Source: Amborella trichopoda (lineage: Eukaryota > Streptophyta > Magnoliopsida > Amborellales > Amborellaceae). Taken from it: a stretch of DNA of 64,000 nucleotides. Of the stretch, positions 1-11,318 are shown in pieces. The notes beneath the pieces are model-generated. The model was not told the DNA's origin. It saw nothing but the letters and a program-made list of their open reading frames with translations, and made no database searches. The position numbers were made by a program, and so were the translations under genes. The stretch spans positions 2,959,871 through 3,023,870 of the forward strand of contig NW_006499603.1 in the NCBI RefSeq assembly GCF_000471905.2, in the 5' to 3' direction. The number at the start of each line of letters is the position of its first letter. The first letter of the stretch is position 1.

Positions 1-1235
1 ATTATGATGAAAGATGATTTATCTGTGTGAGACATTAACTGACGAGAATGGGATTCATCCATTATGAGGCATTAAATTGGCCACTACACGGTGGCACACT
101 CACCGGAAGTGGATATTGTTGTGTTACTGTGATAAATGGCCAATGCAATGTTGATATTGACCACTACTCGGTGAGACACCCACTGGTAGTGGATACTGCT
201 ATAATATTGCCTGCTACATGATGGGAGACCCATCAGTATTAAGGAAAGAGATGTCGGCATATCCCCTGACCTACGTAATGATAGGAACGAGTTAAGGGAG
301 AGGATAGAGGGTCGCACCCTAAATTTGTGAAATGAAATGATTGATGCCTTGCAAGGCAAGGGCCTATCGAACCCCTGATGCGCGCTGGGGACCGTGTGTG
401 TGTGTTGAGGGTATTACGAAGTGGACTAACCCACTTTTCATTATCCTCCCTCTAATATGATGGTAGAGGTCCTAAGCAATGAGATTGGCTTAGCTTGACG
501 GATATGGCCTCTACTGCTGGAATAGGTGATTTAAGGAGTGCGTGGGTAATAATTGAATTTCTATATAAGGAATATTTAGTATTATAATGATGGAATGATT
601 TATGATTTCACTAATTGAATGCTCTGATCGCACCGATTTATTGATGACTTCCGTTTAAATTAAATGTTCATACTAGCTGTCTTGACTTGATATTCATATA
701 TGCCAAACTATGACTCTTTACATTAATGAACTGAATTGTTATCACTCATGGATAGCATCATTTTAGATGCATAACACTAGACCTGCTTACTGGGCTGTAT
801 AACTTATCCCATTATATTTTTCCTTCTCCTTGTAGATTGATAGCGGCAAGTGCAAGGCTGGGAGTTCGTGTTTTTCTGCCAGAGTACGAAGCTAGTGTTC
901 TTGAAGAAGGTGCTTGGACCTTGTCTATGTCTGGGCTGTTTGGCATAGGTTTTTGTTCTATGTTGATATGTGTAACATTGGGCCTTGATACCCCGAATTG
1001 AATGTAATATTTTGGAAGATTTTTGTATTATGGATGTTGGTGTATGGAATCTTTTCTTACTCTTCTGCTGATTAAATTTATTGCTTTAGCTCTCTTCCAT
1101 GGTTTGCTCAATTTTCGAATATAAAGGCATTGAGTCCACTTCTACCTGAGTGACAAACGTTACATTGGATCACGAACCCATGCTTGATCGCTCGTCGCCA
1201 TGTAAGGTACGGTGGTCTGGGGCGGGGTCGTGACA
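1..1235 (+). repeat. 3' part of a Tekay-like LTR (copy F2), cut by the window edge
   Basis: The segment ends in GGGGTCGTGACA, the usual 3' terminus of plant Ty3/gypsy LTRs of the chromovirus Tekay/Del type. Its body matches 53,400-54,807 in order: paired CACT/AGTG hairpins, a GCGCGCTGGGGA block near 372, ACTACGAAGT-like text near 415, and ATTGGCTTAGC near 485. The sequence after 1,235 belongs to a different family, so 1,235 is a real edge. No coding sequence follows, so it may be a solo LTR, but the 5' end lies outside. The Tekay assignment rests only on the terminal sequences and length. Confidence 0.7.
81..235 (+). repeat. Hairpin repeats within LTR F2
   Basis: At least two related units lie in tandem. 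Positions 81-112 start CCACT with inner GGTG and close with inner CACC and outer AGTGG. Positions 161-192 pair CCACTAC with GTAGTGG exactly. A third, weaker unit near 223-237 pairs GATGGG with CCCATC. The other F copy has the same kind of units at 53,573-53,929 with different inner stems. Confidence 0.65.
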
Positions 1236-1402
1236 TGCCGAGCCCGACCCGGTCCTGGCTTATGTTGGAATGGGATTTTATAGGCGGCAATGAAACTTGC
1301 CTCAGGCCTCAGGTTTAAGCCTAACCGGGCCCTTCGTCTTTTGGCCTCCTTGGACATGATTAGGATTCCCAGTTTGCGAGGGCTTTTAAGGAAAGTGTTG
1401 GC

Positions 1403-1423
1403 TATATAAAGGGGGTAACCCCC
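1403..1423 (+). promoter_or_regulatory. TATA-like box plus short palindrome, antisense to K
   Basis: TATATAAA at 1,403-1,410 is followed at once by GGGGGTAACCCCC. The same arrangement occurs on the minus strand of G near 55,835-55,854, again antisense to its element. Downstream on this strand the next long reading frame is the mobile-domain-like one from 2,323. Promoter activity is inference. Confidence 0.4.
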
Positions 1424-2032
1424 ATTTTCACTTTTTCACTGTAGGTAAAAACTTAAGGTAAATAATATTTTAATAGTGAGAAGGAGATTTTCGGAAGGAG
1501 TTTGGCAAACACAGGGTATTCTGGCAAGGGTTAGCGGGAGTTCGCCAATAAGCAGGGGAGGTTGTAGAGAAGTTGTAAGAGTTTGGAGTAAGCATAGCTA
1601 AGCCACGAGGGAGTTTTGCAGTGGAAACAGTGAGCATCTAGGGACAACAAAGAGCTTCTAGCAGTGATTTTGAGGAGTTTGGCAAAGGGAGGAAAGGGCA
1701 GAGGTTGTAACAGTGGGCTGCCCAGGGGATTTCGACATTTTTTTAGCAGTTTTCTGACGAGTGTAGTTGCTTCTCGGTAACTTGCGGGAAACTGCAGAGG
1801 ATTTCCGACCATGACAGGGATTTTTTGACGGGAACCGAAGGGTCGGGGAAGATGGGTCGTCGCTGAAGCTGGACAGTTGTAGGAAAGGGGAACGGTTGCC
1901 ATTCCACATGTGTGAGTCGTATGTTAGGCCATGAGGTGGATGGTTGCGAGGCGATGTGACAAGGCTCGAGGTGACGTGTGCAGAATCTGTAGCACGTGTG
2001 GGAGATTTGAGCAGCAATCATCCTTTGAAAAT

Positions 2033-2285
2033 GCAGCCGGCGCTAGTCGTTGGCAAACACAGCCCACGCTAAACATTGACAGACATAGCCGGAGGTAGGC
2101 GTTAGTAAACACAATCGGCGCTAGATATTAGCAAACACATCTGGCGCTAAGAATTGATGGACATAGTCAGCGTTAAGACTTTGTAAATGAAATCGGTACT
2201 ATGCTTCTAGAAACAGAGCCGGCGCTAGACCTCTTGGCAATACATGCAGCACTTAGGCACTGAAGAGACAACCAGCGCTTGTCCA
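2033..2285. repeat. Tandem array of about 26 bp with a CGGCGCTAG core
   Basis: About ten imperfect units of roughly 26 bp, each built as AGCCGGCGCTAG-like core, variable middle, and GGCAAACA or GACA end. Read on the minus strand, the sense of K, the core is CTAGCGCCGGCT. Related cores occur at 21,690-21,815, 33,935-34,790 and 51,785-52,080. Confidence 0.75.
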
Positions 2286-2322
2286 ATGCCTTTTTTACAA
2301 CTTATCACTCGGGGGTGAATCC

Positions 2323-2985
2323 TTGAGCCATTTTCTAATGGCTGAGTCTTCTTACCAAATTCTTGACGTAAAGAACCTTCCAAGGGGAGGAGAGGTTGGT
2401 ACCCATGAATTCATCGGTGAGGCTTTAGTAAGGGGCGAGCCCATTTGGATAACAAAGCCAGTATGCAAGCCCGAGTGGCCTCTCAGTGTCACTTTTATCA
2501 CTAACCTGATTCGTTTCAAAGTCAATGAGGACAATGATGACAATGTCAGTATCGAAGAAGGGATGTCGCTCCTTCATTGCATGCACATGAACAAAGCTTC
2601 TGAGGAGAACTTTCCCACCCTAGGAAAGTGAATGGTGCCAACAAAGGGTCTAATGTGGTCAGGAAAAGGCCTTCGAATGCAGGGGGAGCACCAATATTTG
2701 AAGGGATATTCTTCCCAGACCGCCAAAGTGTTGGTGTCGCACAAAGGCATTCTTTAACATGCTTCTCTGCTAGCAGCGGTCCACTGTTTAGGCAGCTACT
2801 ATGATCGGTGCACCAACACTGTCAAGATACTACTGGAGAGATGGAGCCATACTAGCAATACCTGGCTTCTTGGGCAAGGGGAAGCAGGAATCCCTTTGCT
2901 AGATCTTCATTTTATTAGGGGCCTTCTGATGATCAGGGGGATGTATGACTAGTTCGTGCCACAGAACTCGGTCATCTTTGGTGGT
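2323..2985 (+). pseudogene. Plant mobile domain-like reading frame, relic
   Basis: The first 102 codons (2,323-2,631) are open. Similarity continues to about 2,985 in more than one frame. Recognisable words are a GIFFPD-like stretch near 2,705, LLERWSHTSNTW near 2,832, and GEAGIPLLDLH followed by GL, GMYD and FVPQN near 2,880-2,965. This order resembles the N-terminal half of plant mobile domain proteins (aminotransferase-like PMD, MAIN/MAIL1 relatives), whose copies are often carried by transposons. It is antisense to the K pieces on both sides. Extra ORFs, some antisense, are known in Tat-lineage elements. No intact protein is present. I recognised the family from memory of its motifs, not by a search. 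Confidence 0.5.
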
Positions 2986-3539
2986 GCTGACTTCATTGCA
3001 TGATTTCATTCTTCTCTTACTTTTCTGCACCTCATGTGATTTTTTTTTTTTTTTTGTTTTAACGCCTCTCGACATATTTATTGTCTCAAGGGGCTAATAC
3101 CCTAGGCTTGTTTAGTCCCATGGAAGGTTGTCGTGGCTTGGATAGCTTCAAAATGGGGAGTCATTGCTTTTTATCCTCTTAATGTTTGATTGGCCAAGGG
3201 CTCATAGCTCATTTTCCTCATCATTTGATGAGCCTGCTCACTATATATAGTCCGTTAGAAGGGGCTTTGGCCTCCATTAGTGGTGCATTCACTTTAAACC
3301 CATCATAGCTTTTGGTCTCAAGCACAAAATCCTTGAGATGTTTTGAAGCAATACACATAACCTCCAATTAGCTCTAGAGACTGCGAACTTCACTTCTTAA
3401 GTTTGTTAGAGGATCTTGCTCTTGAGGGTAAGAAAATTGTCCTTTCTCAAACTGCTCTCCACCTGTTAGACCAGGGAAGAGTAGAAACTATGGCTGGTCA
3501 CTGGTCCGAGGAGCATCCTCTACGCTTATAGCAACCAGA
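2986..3539. other. Weakly coding stretch with a 16-base poly-T
   Basis: A run of T at about 3,040-3,055 is followed by text with short plus-strand frames. One near 3,420-3,560 reads through words such as KKIVLSQTALHLLDQG and could be more of the mobile-domain relic, but I cannot confirm it. A TATATATAG string near 3,242 has no clear target. No other gene is seen. Confidence 0.3.
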
Positions 3540-4480
3540 TTTTGAAAAATATTTCGCCGCGTTGGCATGCCACTTATGCTTTCAAGATTGAAATATGGAT
3601 ATGCATGAATTTTTTATGGTCTGGCGTGTAAGTGATCTTTGGAGCTGGGAATTCTATCACCATGACTTGCTCAATCTCAGGAATGACCTCTAGTTCATCT
3701 TTTGGCCAAGGTGGTTCAGAACAGGGGGCAGAGGGCGAGGACTCCTCTTCAAGTGAAGAAGGAGTTTCTTCAGAGATGATTGTGGGGACGCTATAATGAA
3801 TAGGGGTTAGAGGGAGGATTCTGCCTTGCCTTTCTTCCGCTTTCAACATGTTTACCATTGTTCTCCCCATGTCGCCAACATCATCATGAGGCGAAGATTG
3901 CATCTTTATTGTAGACTTGTGATCCCCCTCATTCAACTTCTGAGCAGACACTAGATCTGTGAAGTAATATTTAGCATCAGTATAGCGAGTTTCGGCTACA
4001 GGGAATTTGAGATTCAACAATTGTGGGGTGAGAAGCGTCCTCGTATGATTCACACGGTCTTTGCATGAGTATCTAGAGCGTTTGCCCCGCACTGGATAGT
4101 GCTTCATAAACTTGTACCATGTGGCAAGCTTCCTGAGAGTAGAAGCTTTGCCCTCTTGATTCTCTCAGTCTCAGTTCAAAGTCGGGCTCAGAGGGCTGCT
4201 GGGGTTTCTTTGGCTTTGACTTTTTGTTCTTCTTTTTGAAGAAGGTGGCCCTGCCTTGGCTTTAGCTGCTAGGCCATCAGCAACTGCTAAGAATCCAGCT
4301 GCCTGAGCCAGGGTTTTTTTCAACTGTTTCCGTTGCTTCTTGCTTATATTGGATCTTTGAAGTTCTCTGTCAAGCTCCTCGAAGTCTTGACATTTCAAGG
4401 TCATACCTGCAAGAGACAAAGAATAAGAAAGATGAGAAGTAGAAGAAGAAGAAGTAGAAGGTCAAGTTAGACTCCCATAG
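3540..4480 (-). mobile_element. Family B element K: pol leader segment, minus strand
   Basis: The reverse complement aligns by eye with 60,530-61,100 of H. Shared features are a pyrimidine-rich tract ending in TGCAG, then text reading MTLKCQDFEELDRELQ-like, a lysine-rich stretch (KKQRKQLKK), then an acidic proline- and serine-rich linker upstream of RT. This is the segment between gag/protease and RT in Tat elements. It abuts the plus-strand pol of D near 4,480, so the two segments lie in opposite orientation. It is a broken fossil. Confidence 0.7.
4407..4462 (-). other. Pyrimidine tract with TTGCAG, candidate splice acceptor of a Tat/Ogre element
   Basis: On the minus strand, about 50 pyrimidine-rich bases end in CTCTTGCAG just before the pol leader frame. 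H has the same arrangement ending at 60,621, and G a weaker one near 47,425. Ogre-type Tat elements are known to splice an intron in front of the RT-containing part of pol, so an acceptor here fits the family. Splicing itself cannot be seen. Confidence 0.45.
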
Positions 4481-5135
4481 TTTGATACAACATCCATATT
4501 CGAGGCACACTTGAGATTAATGAGAAGACCTCTGAAGCCACTGATGAGGAGTTGCAGGAGGCCCCAAAAGAATGGGAAGAAGGTGGACAAGCCACCGCTG
4601 ATGAGCTCGAGGAGATAAATCTAGGAGATGAAGCCGACCCCAAACCCAATTTCATCTCTGTAAATATGTCGTCAGAAGAGAAGGAGAACTTTATTATCTT
4701 CTTGCAAGAAAATTGAGATGTCTTTGCCTGGCATTACCATGGGATGCCTGGTTTATATCCTCAAGTCGTGGTTCATCATCTCAGCATCGATACCTCTGTC
4801 AAGCCCGTCAAGCAAAAATCAAGAAGTGTTAGGCTTGACCTCGAAATATAGATAGATGCCAAGGTAACTAAACTCAAACAAGCAGGCTTCATTCGCAAAG
4901 TCAAATACCCAAAATGGTTAGAAAATATTGTTCCAGTTAAGAAGAAGAATGGCCAAATCAGGGTTTGCATCGACTTTTGTGACTTGAATACCACTTGTCC
5001 CAAAGATGACTTCCCATTACCAATCACCGAGATGCTCATTGATTCTATGGCTCACTACAAAACCTTTTCATTATGGATACTCTGGGTATAATCAATTACT
5101 TATGGCACCTGAAGATGAGGAAGCCACCTCTTTCT
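4481..5135 (+). pseudogene. D: pol leader and N-terminal reverse transcriptase, fossil
   Basis: Matches 61,165-61,800 of H closely. It holds an acidic leader (LQEAPKEWEEG, EINLGDEADP), then the Tat RT opening GMPGLYPQVVVHHL-like, KLKQAGFIRKVKYPKWL-like and KNGQIRVCIDF, ending where element C begins. The frame is interrupted. Confidence 0.8.
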
Positions 5136-6231
5136 TATAGACACCCCATTTTAAATCAATAAATTTCTACGGTTTTTTGGACCCTTAGGACCACATTATC
5201 CTAGTAGACCCAATTTAATTACCCCAAAACTATCCAAATCCTATCCCAATTTGACTTAGAGCCCAAGAGCTTTCCAACGGTCCAAGAATCTCCTAAATCA
5301 GACATGCGGATAAAATGATATAATAAATGACAACTAGTTTCCTATGAGACCCAACTGTCGGGCCGCGGGTCGGGCTGTAATGGGCCCGACATACCCAAAA
5401 GTGGGATGATGACACAGTCAACATATCTGATGATGCAGTAAACATATTTTCTTTAATTACATAAGGCTAAAACTTCAAGATAAATCCAAATTTTTTTGAA
5501 AAAACTCAAAACAATTTAAGAAAAATCATAAATTGAATCTTATAAATACCCCGTCTCCCTAACCCAATAGGGAAGGAAAAAAAAGAACAAAAAAACCTTA
5601 GAAATTCTCGAAATTAAGAAAAATCCCCAAAAATCCCAAAAAATTAGAGAAAATCTCAGAATTCATATTCAACCTCTAGAGATCACAAAACCCCTTAAAA
5701 ACCTAAGGAAATTCTCCTTCAGACCTTAGAAAGACTGACAGCTTTAAAAAAATTGAGAAAACCTAGACCTAGGGCACAAAAACCCTAGATAAAAACTAGA
5801 ATTAAGGCACAACAACCCTAGATCTAACCCTTTACACCAGAGATCTACTGGTCAACATCTGAATCAGAGAAGCATAGACGACCGATTGTCATACGGGAGA
5901 GCCCTCAAAGGCTTAGGAATCCCTGGCCATCTGGCTAGGTTTGGTATTATTTCTTCCTCTCTCTTTCTTCTTCTTTTTACTGTTTTTCTTCTTTTATTTA
6001 TTTTTGATATGTTAACTTGTCTTAAAAATTGTATTTTAATGCTCTAGATCATGATGGCTCGGTCATAGATCTGAGAGTAGATCTGCTGGTTTCCAAGCAA
6101 ATTTGTCCTCAGATTTGAATTGGATCTGTCCCACTTTCTCTACCACTTTATTTACATCATTTTAATTAGTTTAAGGTGTTAAAATTCAAGAGATCTTTAT
6201 CACAAGATCTGTTAGATTTTCATCTTAAACA
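5136..6231 (+). repeat. Element C 5' LTR
   Basis: Starts TATAGACACCCCATTTTAA and ends CATCTTAAACA. It pairs along its whole length with 16,936-18,080, sharing ACCCTTAGGACCACATTATC, TTTCCAACGGTCCAAGAATC and GATCTGTTAACTTG-like blocks. Length is about 1.1 kb. Near 5,545 it holds CTTATAAATACCCC, a plausible TATA box for the element transcript. Confidence 0.9.
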
Positions 6232-6232
6232 G

Positions 6233-6252
6233 TTTGGCACCCACAATGGGGC
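6233..6252 (+). other. Element C primer-binding site
   Basis: TTTGGCACCCACAATGGGGC follows the 5' LTR. It resembles the TGGCGCCCACCGTGGGG type of site used by many plant Tat-lineage elements. It differs from the site of family B (38,095), showing that C is a separate family. Confidence 0.75.
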
Positions 6253-7200
6253 TATTTCAAGATTGATCCAAGCTTCAATATACGATTTTTATTCACTGTT
6301 TTCAATCACAAAAGGTCCCAAAAGTCGACTGTGACCAAAACCTAGGGTTTCGATGCTCCAAAACCCCGGGAGTGTCGCCCAAATTCAAAGGTCTCAGAAA
6401 CCTATGGAACTTTTTTGATCTATTCTAGGGACTCTTTTGTGACTGCAAAAAAAAAATTCATATCAAAATAAAATTTTTAAAAATACAAAAAAATATTTTC
6501 AATTCAATTTGGGCTTTTCTATTTTACGTTGTTTTAATTTATTTCATCATAAATATTTTTATTTCCTGCTTCTTCTAAGTTTAAAGTAGTCTTATTTCAT
6601 CAATATTAACAAGATAAAAATATAGAAAAAGATAAAAAAAAAATAATATTTTGGGCGACACCAGCCATGTCGCCCACCCTGCAAGGGCGACACCACTAGT
6701 GCCGCTTTGGTGACATCACCCCTTTCGCCTAATTGAAAGTGTCTCAAAAAAACACAAGACCATTTCAGGGACTTTTGACTCTTTGTTGACCAATTTTTGC
6801 CCAAAAATAATATTTTTAAACTAAAATCATATTTTCTTTACTTTGACCATGCTTATTTTAACTGTGTTTCATCAAAATTAAAAAGATAAAAAAAATAAAA
6901 AAATACATTAGGGTTGCTTACCCCTCCAAACCTAGACACACTCTTGGTTCGAGCTGAGACTCGTGCACCATCTACTCTAGATCTTAGTCTAGGTTCTAGC
7001 ATAAGTCTAAACTTAAGAGGTTCCTCTAGGGCCAGATTAGGCTTACCCTAGTTCGGGGTCTTAACCAAAATCCATTAAGTCTAGGTTCCAGTATAGTCTT
7101 AGCTAAGGTTTTTACCCCTAGTGTCAGGCTAAGTTTGCCCTAAGTCACCGAGTTTAGATCATACCTAAGTCTAGATTTTAGAACCCAGCCAAAAGCAATC
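6253..7200 (+). other. Element C untranslated leader
   Basis: AT-rich, without a gene. A perfect 7-bp hairpin GGGCGAC/GTCGCCC lies at 6,653-6,675, with related GGCGACACC words to about 6,720. From 6,930 to 7,190 the text repeats TAAGTCTAGGTTC-like and CTAGTGTCAGG-like words loosely, suggesting a decayed short tandem repeat. Confidence 0.5.
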
Positions 7201-9260
7201 ACCATGTCAGTAACTCAAGGCGACCATGATGACTGCTCCACGACCGACTCTAAGCCTAACCTGCCCAAACCTAGGGACCAGTATGCTGCAATCCTTTAGA
7301 CTTATCGACAGACCTCAGAACAATGCATTATCCAACGCCCAAGTCTTCAATTAGAGGCAGAGTCCTAAGCATCCACTCCTAATCTTGAGATCTGTGTGGC
7401 ACGAAAAGTTGGGTGAGCCTGAAAAACCTTGAATAGTCAGGAGTCCGAGTAGGCGTCATCCTATAGGGGATTTTAGGCAACCAAAGTAGAATTCGAGTGA
7501 GGGAAGAAATTCATGCAACATCTAAAACAATTTCTTGTAACTCGAACCAAGATAACTCTGAGGTGCAGCGATCTCAAAACCAAGACCTACCTAAGTCTAG
7601 GGGATCTAGCCCAATCTCGAGCCACCATAGTGCAGCTCATGATGTCATGAACACTGTACGAAGCAGAGGTGTCCACTCAAATCGAACCCAATTCCTGTAA
7701 GGGAAGATGTTCATGCAATATCAAATGCCAATTCCCGTAACTCGAACCCAGACAACCCTGAGGCACAACGACCTGAAAACCAAGACCCACCTTGATCTAG
7801 GGGATCCAACCCAACCTCAAGCCATCATAGTATAACTCATGATGTCTTGAACACTGTACGAAGTAGAGGTGTCAATCTAGATCGACCCTTAAGCAAGATG
7901 GACGTACAAGCTGCCCTCAAAAGTCTAGTTGACCTAAGTTACATTGTTCATGCCCCAGGTTACAGGTTAATCCCAAACCAAGTTAGTGGTATAGGTCAAC
8001 CCTTAGCACAACTGAGTCAGCCTATTCTTCAATCGGTCCCTCTGGTCCATCGGGTCCAACAAACTGTGCAATTTTCACAACCAGTGGCAACACCTATGGG
8101 TCAATATGCCCCTCTAGGCACCAATGTCTCAAACAATCCCGGTGACTACGACTCATCAATCTCAAGCCCATACAGGCCAACATATACCCCAAGTTTCAAC
8201 TTATCAATCTAAGCTTAGGAACCCACCAACTAGTGGGCCTACTTCCATGTCAAATAATCAACAAGAAGGCACCTTAAAAACAATGCAGGATATGCTTGTA
8301 AGAATGGGCATGCATGAAATTCTAATCTCAAAGGCCTAATTTATGAGACCCTTGGAGGCATGGAAGACCTTCCCCTGGCATTTGTCGCCCCAGAATTTAG
8401 AAACAAGTTCAATGGGAAGAGCGATCCAGATATTCTGTCAACACGTACCTCCATTCCATTCGAGCTTTGCCAGATAAGCCTAACCAATTGAAGGCCATCT
8501 TTTCACAAAAATTGAGTGGTAAGACCTTGAACTGGCATCTGAGAACAATGTTCGCTCGACCACACATCAATCCAGACGAAATGTTCAACCTATTCGTCTC
8601 TCACTACTACGAGTCGACACCAAGACCTCTCTCCCTAGACCAACTCAGTGCAACAAAACAAAACCCAGGAGAATCCTTCGAGGATTTCATCAGTCGATTC
8701 TACGAGGCGGCAATGTGGGTCATAGAATGTCCACCTACAGACCTAGCCAAGATCTCCATAGTCTTAGAGAATGGTGCTCTCGAGTACAGGACCTTCTTCA
8801 GCCAAGGTCTTATCATCCACTCTTTCAACTCCATGATTGAGCGGGTGGCACGACATGAAAGGGCCAGAGGTACACCTCTCAACACCAAGCCCGACAACAA
8901 GCCGATAACAGCTCCCCAAAAAAAGAACAAAAACAAAGGGGAATTCTTCCGGTCATATTAATGAGATCGTCGTTAACGGATCGGCTCAAGGTTCAGCTGC
9001 TCAACGTAACAATCAGAATCAAAATCGAAGGGGTCAGCCTAGAGCCAACGCTCAAAATAATAACCAAAAGTAAGAGGATAATTTCACTCCTCTTAAAGAC
9101 CAATTAGAAAGAGTGTTGGAATTACTCTTGGCTAAGAATAAGGTTTATCTCTCGCTACCATCTGAACCACCATTTCAAGTCACGGATAAGAGTAGGTTGT
9201 GTAAATGGCATCAAAATCATGCCCATGATACTCAAAACTGCATATATTTGAAATGGGTGA
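7200..9260 (+). pseudogene. Element C gag region, fossil
   Basis: Gag supplies the capsid and nucleocapsid of the virus-like particle. Open stretches at 7,497-7,700, 7,847-8,212 and 8,467-8,961 carry it. The last has the retrotransposon gag core: LSGKTLNWHLR, then NLFVSHYY, and a GESFEDFISRFYEAA motif typical of Ty3/gypsy gag. Near 9,199-9,250 a C-H-H-C nucleocapsid-like finger (CKWHQNHAHDTQNC) follows, a form common in Tat gag. Broken several times. Confidence 0.8.
7501..7890 (+). repeat. 200-bp tandem duplication in the gag of C
   Basis: GGGAAGAAATTCATGCAACA at 7,501 and GGGAAGATGTTCATGCAATA at 7,701 start two copies exactly 200 bp apart. They stay alignable to about 7,890, including ATGAACACTGTACGAAG and TTGAACACTGTACGAAG. 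Confidence 0.9.
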
Positions 9261-10079
9261 TTTAATGGTTAATCAATAGGTGTGACATCACTGTCGCACC
9301 TAAAAATCAACCTGTTAAAGAGCCTAATCAAAAGATGGGTATCTTCACAAATCCTCTCCCTAAAATATGTTCACAATGACCAAAAATTCGGGAGCTCAAG
9401 ATAACTCGAAAGCGAACGTTGTTATTCACATGATTGAGTATGGAGACGAAGAAGAGGATCCCAGTCAGTTCATATTGGCTTGTGATCATCACTTTCAAGA
9501 ACCTAAAGAAGATTTTTTTTTAGCCTCCTAAGAGGAAGCCCTTCATATCCAAACCTCGAAAACCTTCACAAAGGGACCGATATGACGAAGATGACATGCT
9601 AGAGATTGATATGGTCAGGACCAATGAAAAGGCGTCATCTTCCAAACAAGGGGCCAGCACCCCAAAGTCTCCCTTTACTCTTGCTAAGGTTAACACTATT
9701 CAGTTTCAGACTGGCAACGTTGAGTCCTTAACCTGAAGAGGCCTAGTGTTCAAACACATTCAATTGATGGTCGATACTCTCGATGAAAGAATGGGAAATA
9801 CCTAAAAAACCAAACAACAAGTGGGGGTCATAGATCACGAGCCGAACAAGGAAATTCAAGAATCTGCAACCACCTATGATCTACCAGCTCAGCTCAGGAA
9901 GATCCAAACTGAAATCTCCATCTTGGAGCTACTCGCCAATTCACCAGCACATAGAGCCCAGATCGAGAAGGTCCTTGCCAAGACACACATCTCAAGAAAC
10001 ACATAGCCAAATGTGTTGTGCAGAATGATCAACCAGCTGATGGCACCAACACCAATCATGTTCACAGGTGATGACATCC

Positions 10080-10570
10080 TAGCCAGCTTCAACCGATTTC
10101 ATGTCTAACCTATGCACATCACTTTCTTCATGCAAGGATATGAGATACGAAGAGTGCTTGTTGATAATGGGGTATCCTTAAACATATGCCTTATGAAAAC
10201 AGTGAAGCAGATAGGCAAAAGCCCAGATGACTTCAAGCTATATCAACTAACAATCGCTACATACGATAGAATGAAAAGACAAGCTGAAGGCATACTGCCC
10301 CTCACACTCAAGATCGGCCCTACCGTCCAAGTGATAAAGTTTTATGTCCTGGATATAAAACCTTCTTTGAACATGCTGTTAGGAAGACCGTGGCTGCATG
10401 AAAACCTCGTGGTCGCCTCTACACTCCATCAATGCGTCAAAGTTCCAACTAAAAACAGTGTCACAAAGGTATGTGTTGAACCCCCTACTTTTCTCAACCC
10501 TAGTATACATAATGGGAAGTTAGTTGTAGGAGTCGAGCTTGGAGAAACCCCGCTCGCTTCCTTTGAGTAA
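10080..10570 (+). pseudogene. Element C aspartic protease region, fossil
   Basis: The open stretch at 10,112-10,570 carries the retropepsin active-site region VLVDNGVSLNI near residue 16 and the conserved LLGRPWLH near residue 90, in the order usual for Tat-lineage proteases. The enzyme would cleave the gag-pol polyprotein. It lies between gag and RT as expected. Confidence 0.75.
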
Positions 10571-11318
10571 GCAAATTGTGCCACTTTATGCCTAGAGGTC
10601 GGCAACCCTGTTCCTCAAATTTTGTAAAATTATGCATCGATGGATGACATTATCCAATGTCAACATCGATACGGTTTCGGGTCCTTCAAAGCTTGGCACA
10701 TGCTATTCTCCCAAGGCTTCCAGCCAGGCCAAGGCTTGGGTATTAACAGAGGCAATTTCTGAATCATTCAAACCCAAAACTGAAAAATGAAGATCGAAGA
10801 GGTCTCGGATGTTCTCTCACCTTATTGCAAAACCAAATGAAGCCTTCAAGCTATTCGGGCTTTGTATTTGGAGGCATTCAAAGCCTCGATCCTCTAGATG
10901 CCGTCCTTCAAATTGGCCTACGGTGATTCTTGAATCCCAACGGGGAATAACACTTCTTCCACATCTCAACACACACAAGAATTGGGAATTGAAGATCTTT
11001 TTGCTGACCGAGATTTGAAGGTATGCCAATCAGCTCTAACACAACAAAGCGTGCTCATCCACCGATTCAAACCCGGCAATGGAATTCGTCGATCACTCCC
11101 TTATCTTGAGAATTGCTGGAAGCATACCAACGGTACCTTCAAGTCCCGGTGCCAAAAAATGGTTAGGCACTAGGTGGCCATCTAACTACCCTGAGCATCT
11201 AGTCCCCAACATTTCTCTCGCAAGTCCCATAAGAGACACCTCTTGTGTTATTTAAAAAATCGTTGAAAAATCAAAACATGATGAAACTGATAATAAAGAA
11301 AAAGAATTTTAAAAATTA

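Larger units (their letters stand above)
1236..2300 (-). mobile_element. Family B element K: fragment of the non-coding 3' region, minus strand
   Basis: The reverse complement resembles 55,100-56,000 in G. Shared landmarks are a TATA-like string followed by GGGGG and CCCC blocks, an adjacent CTGTAGGTAA-like string, and GC-rich text at the F2 boundary. It also carries an array like that of D at 21,690-21,815. It is a broken fossil piece lying against LTR F2. The open frames here (60-123 codons) look like chance frames in GC-rich text. Family assignment is by similarity to the D and G 3' regions. Confidence 0.6.

Noticed and set aside
3040-3056. Poly-T run as the tail of a reverse-strand retrogene or SINE
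   Set aside because: No matching body, target duplication or promoter boxes were found on the minus strand next to it.
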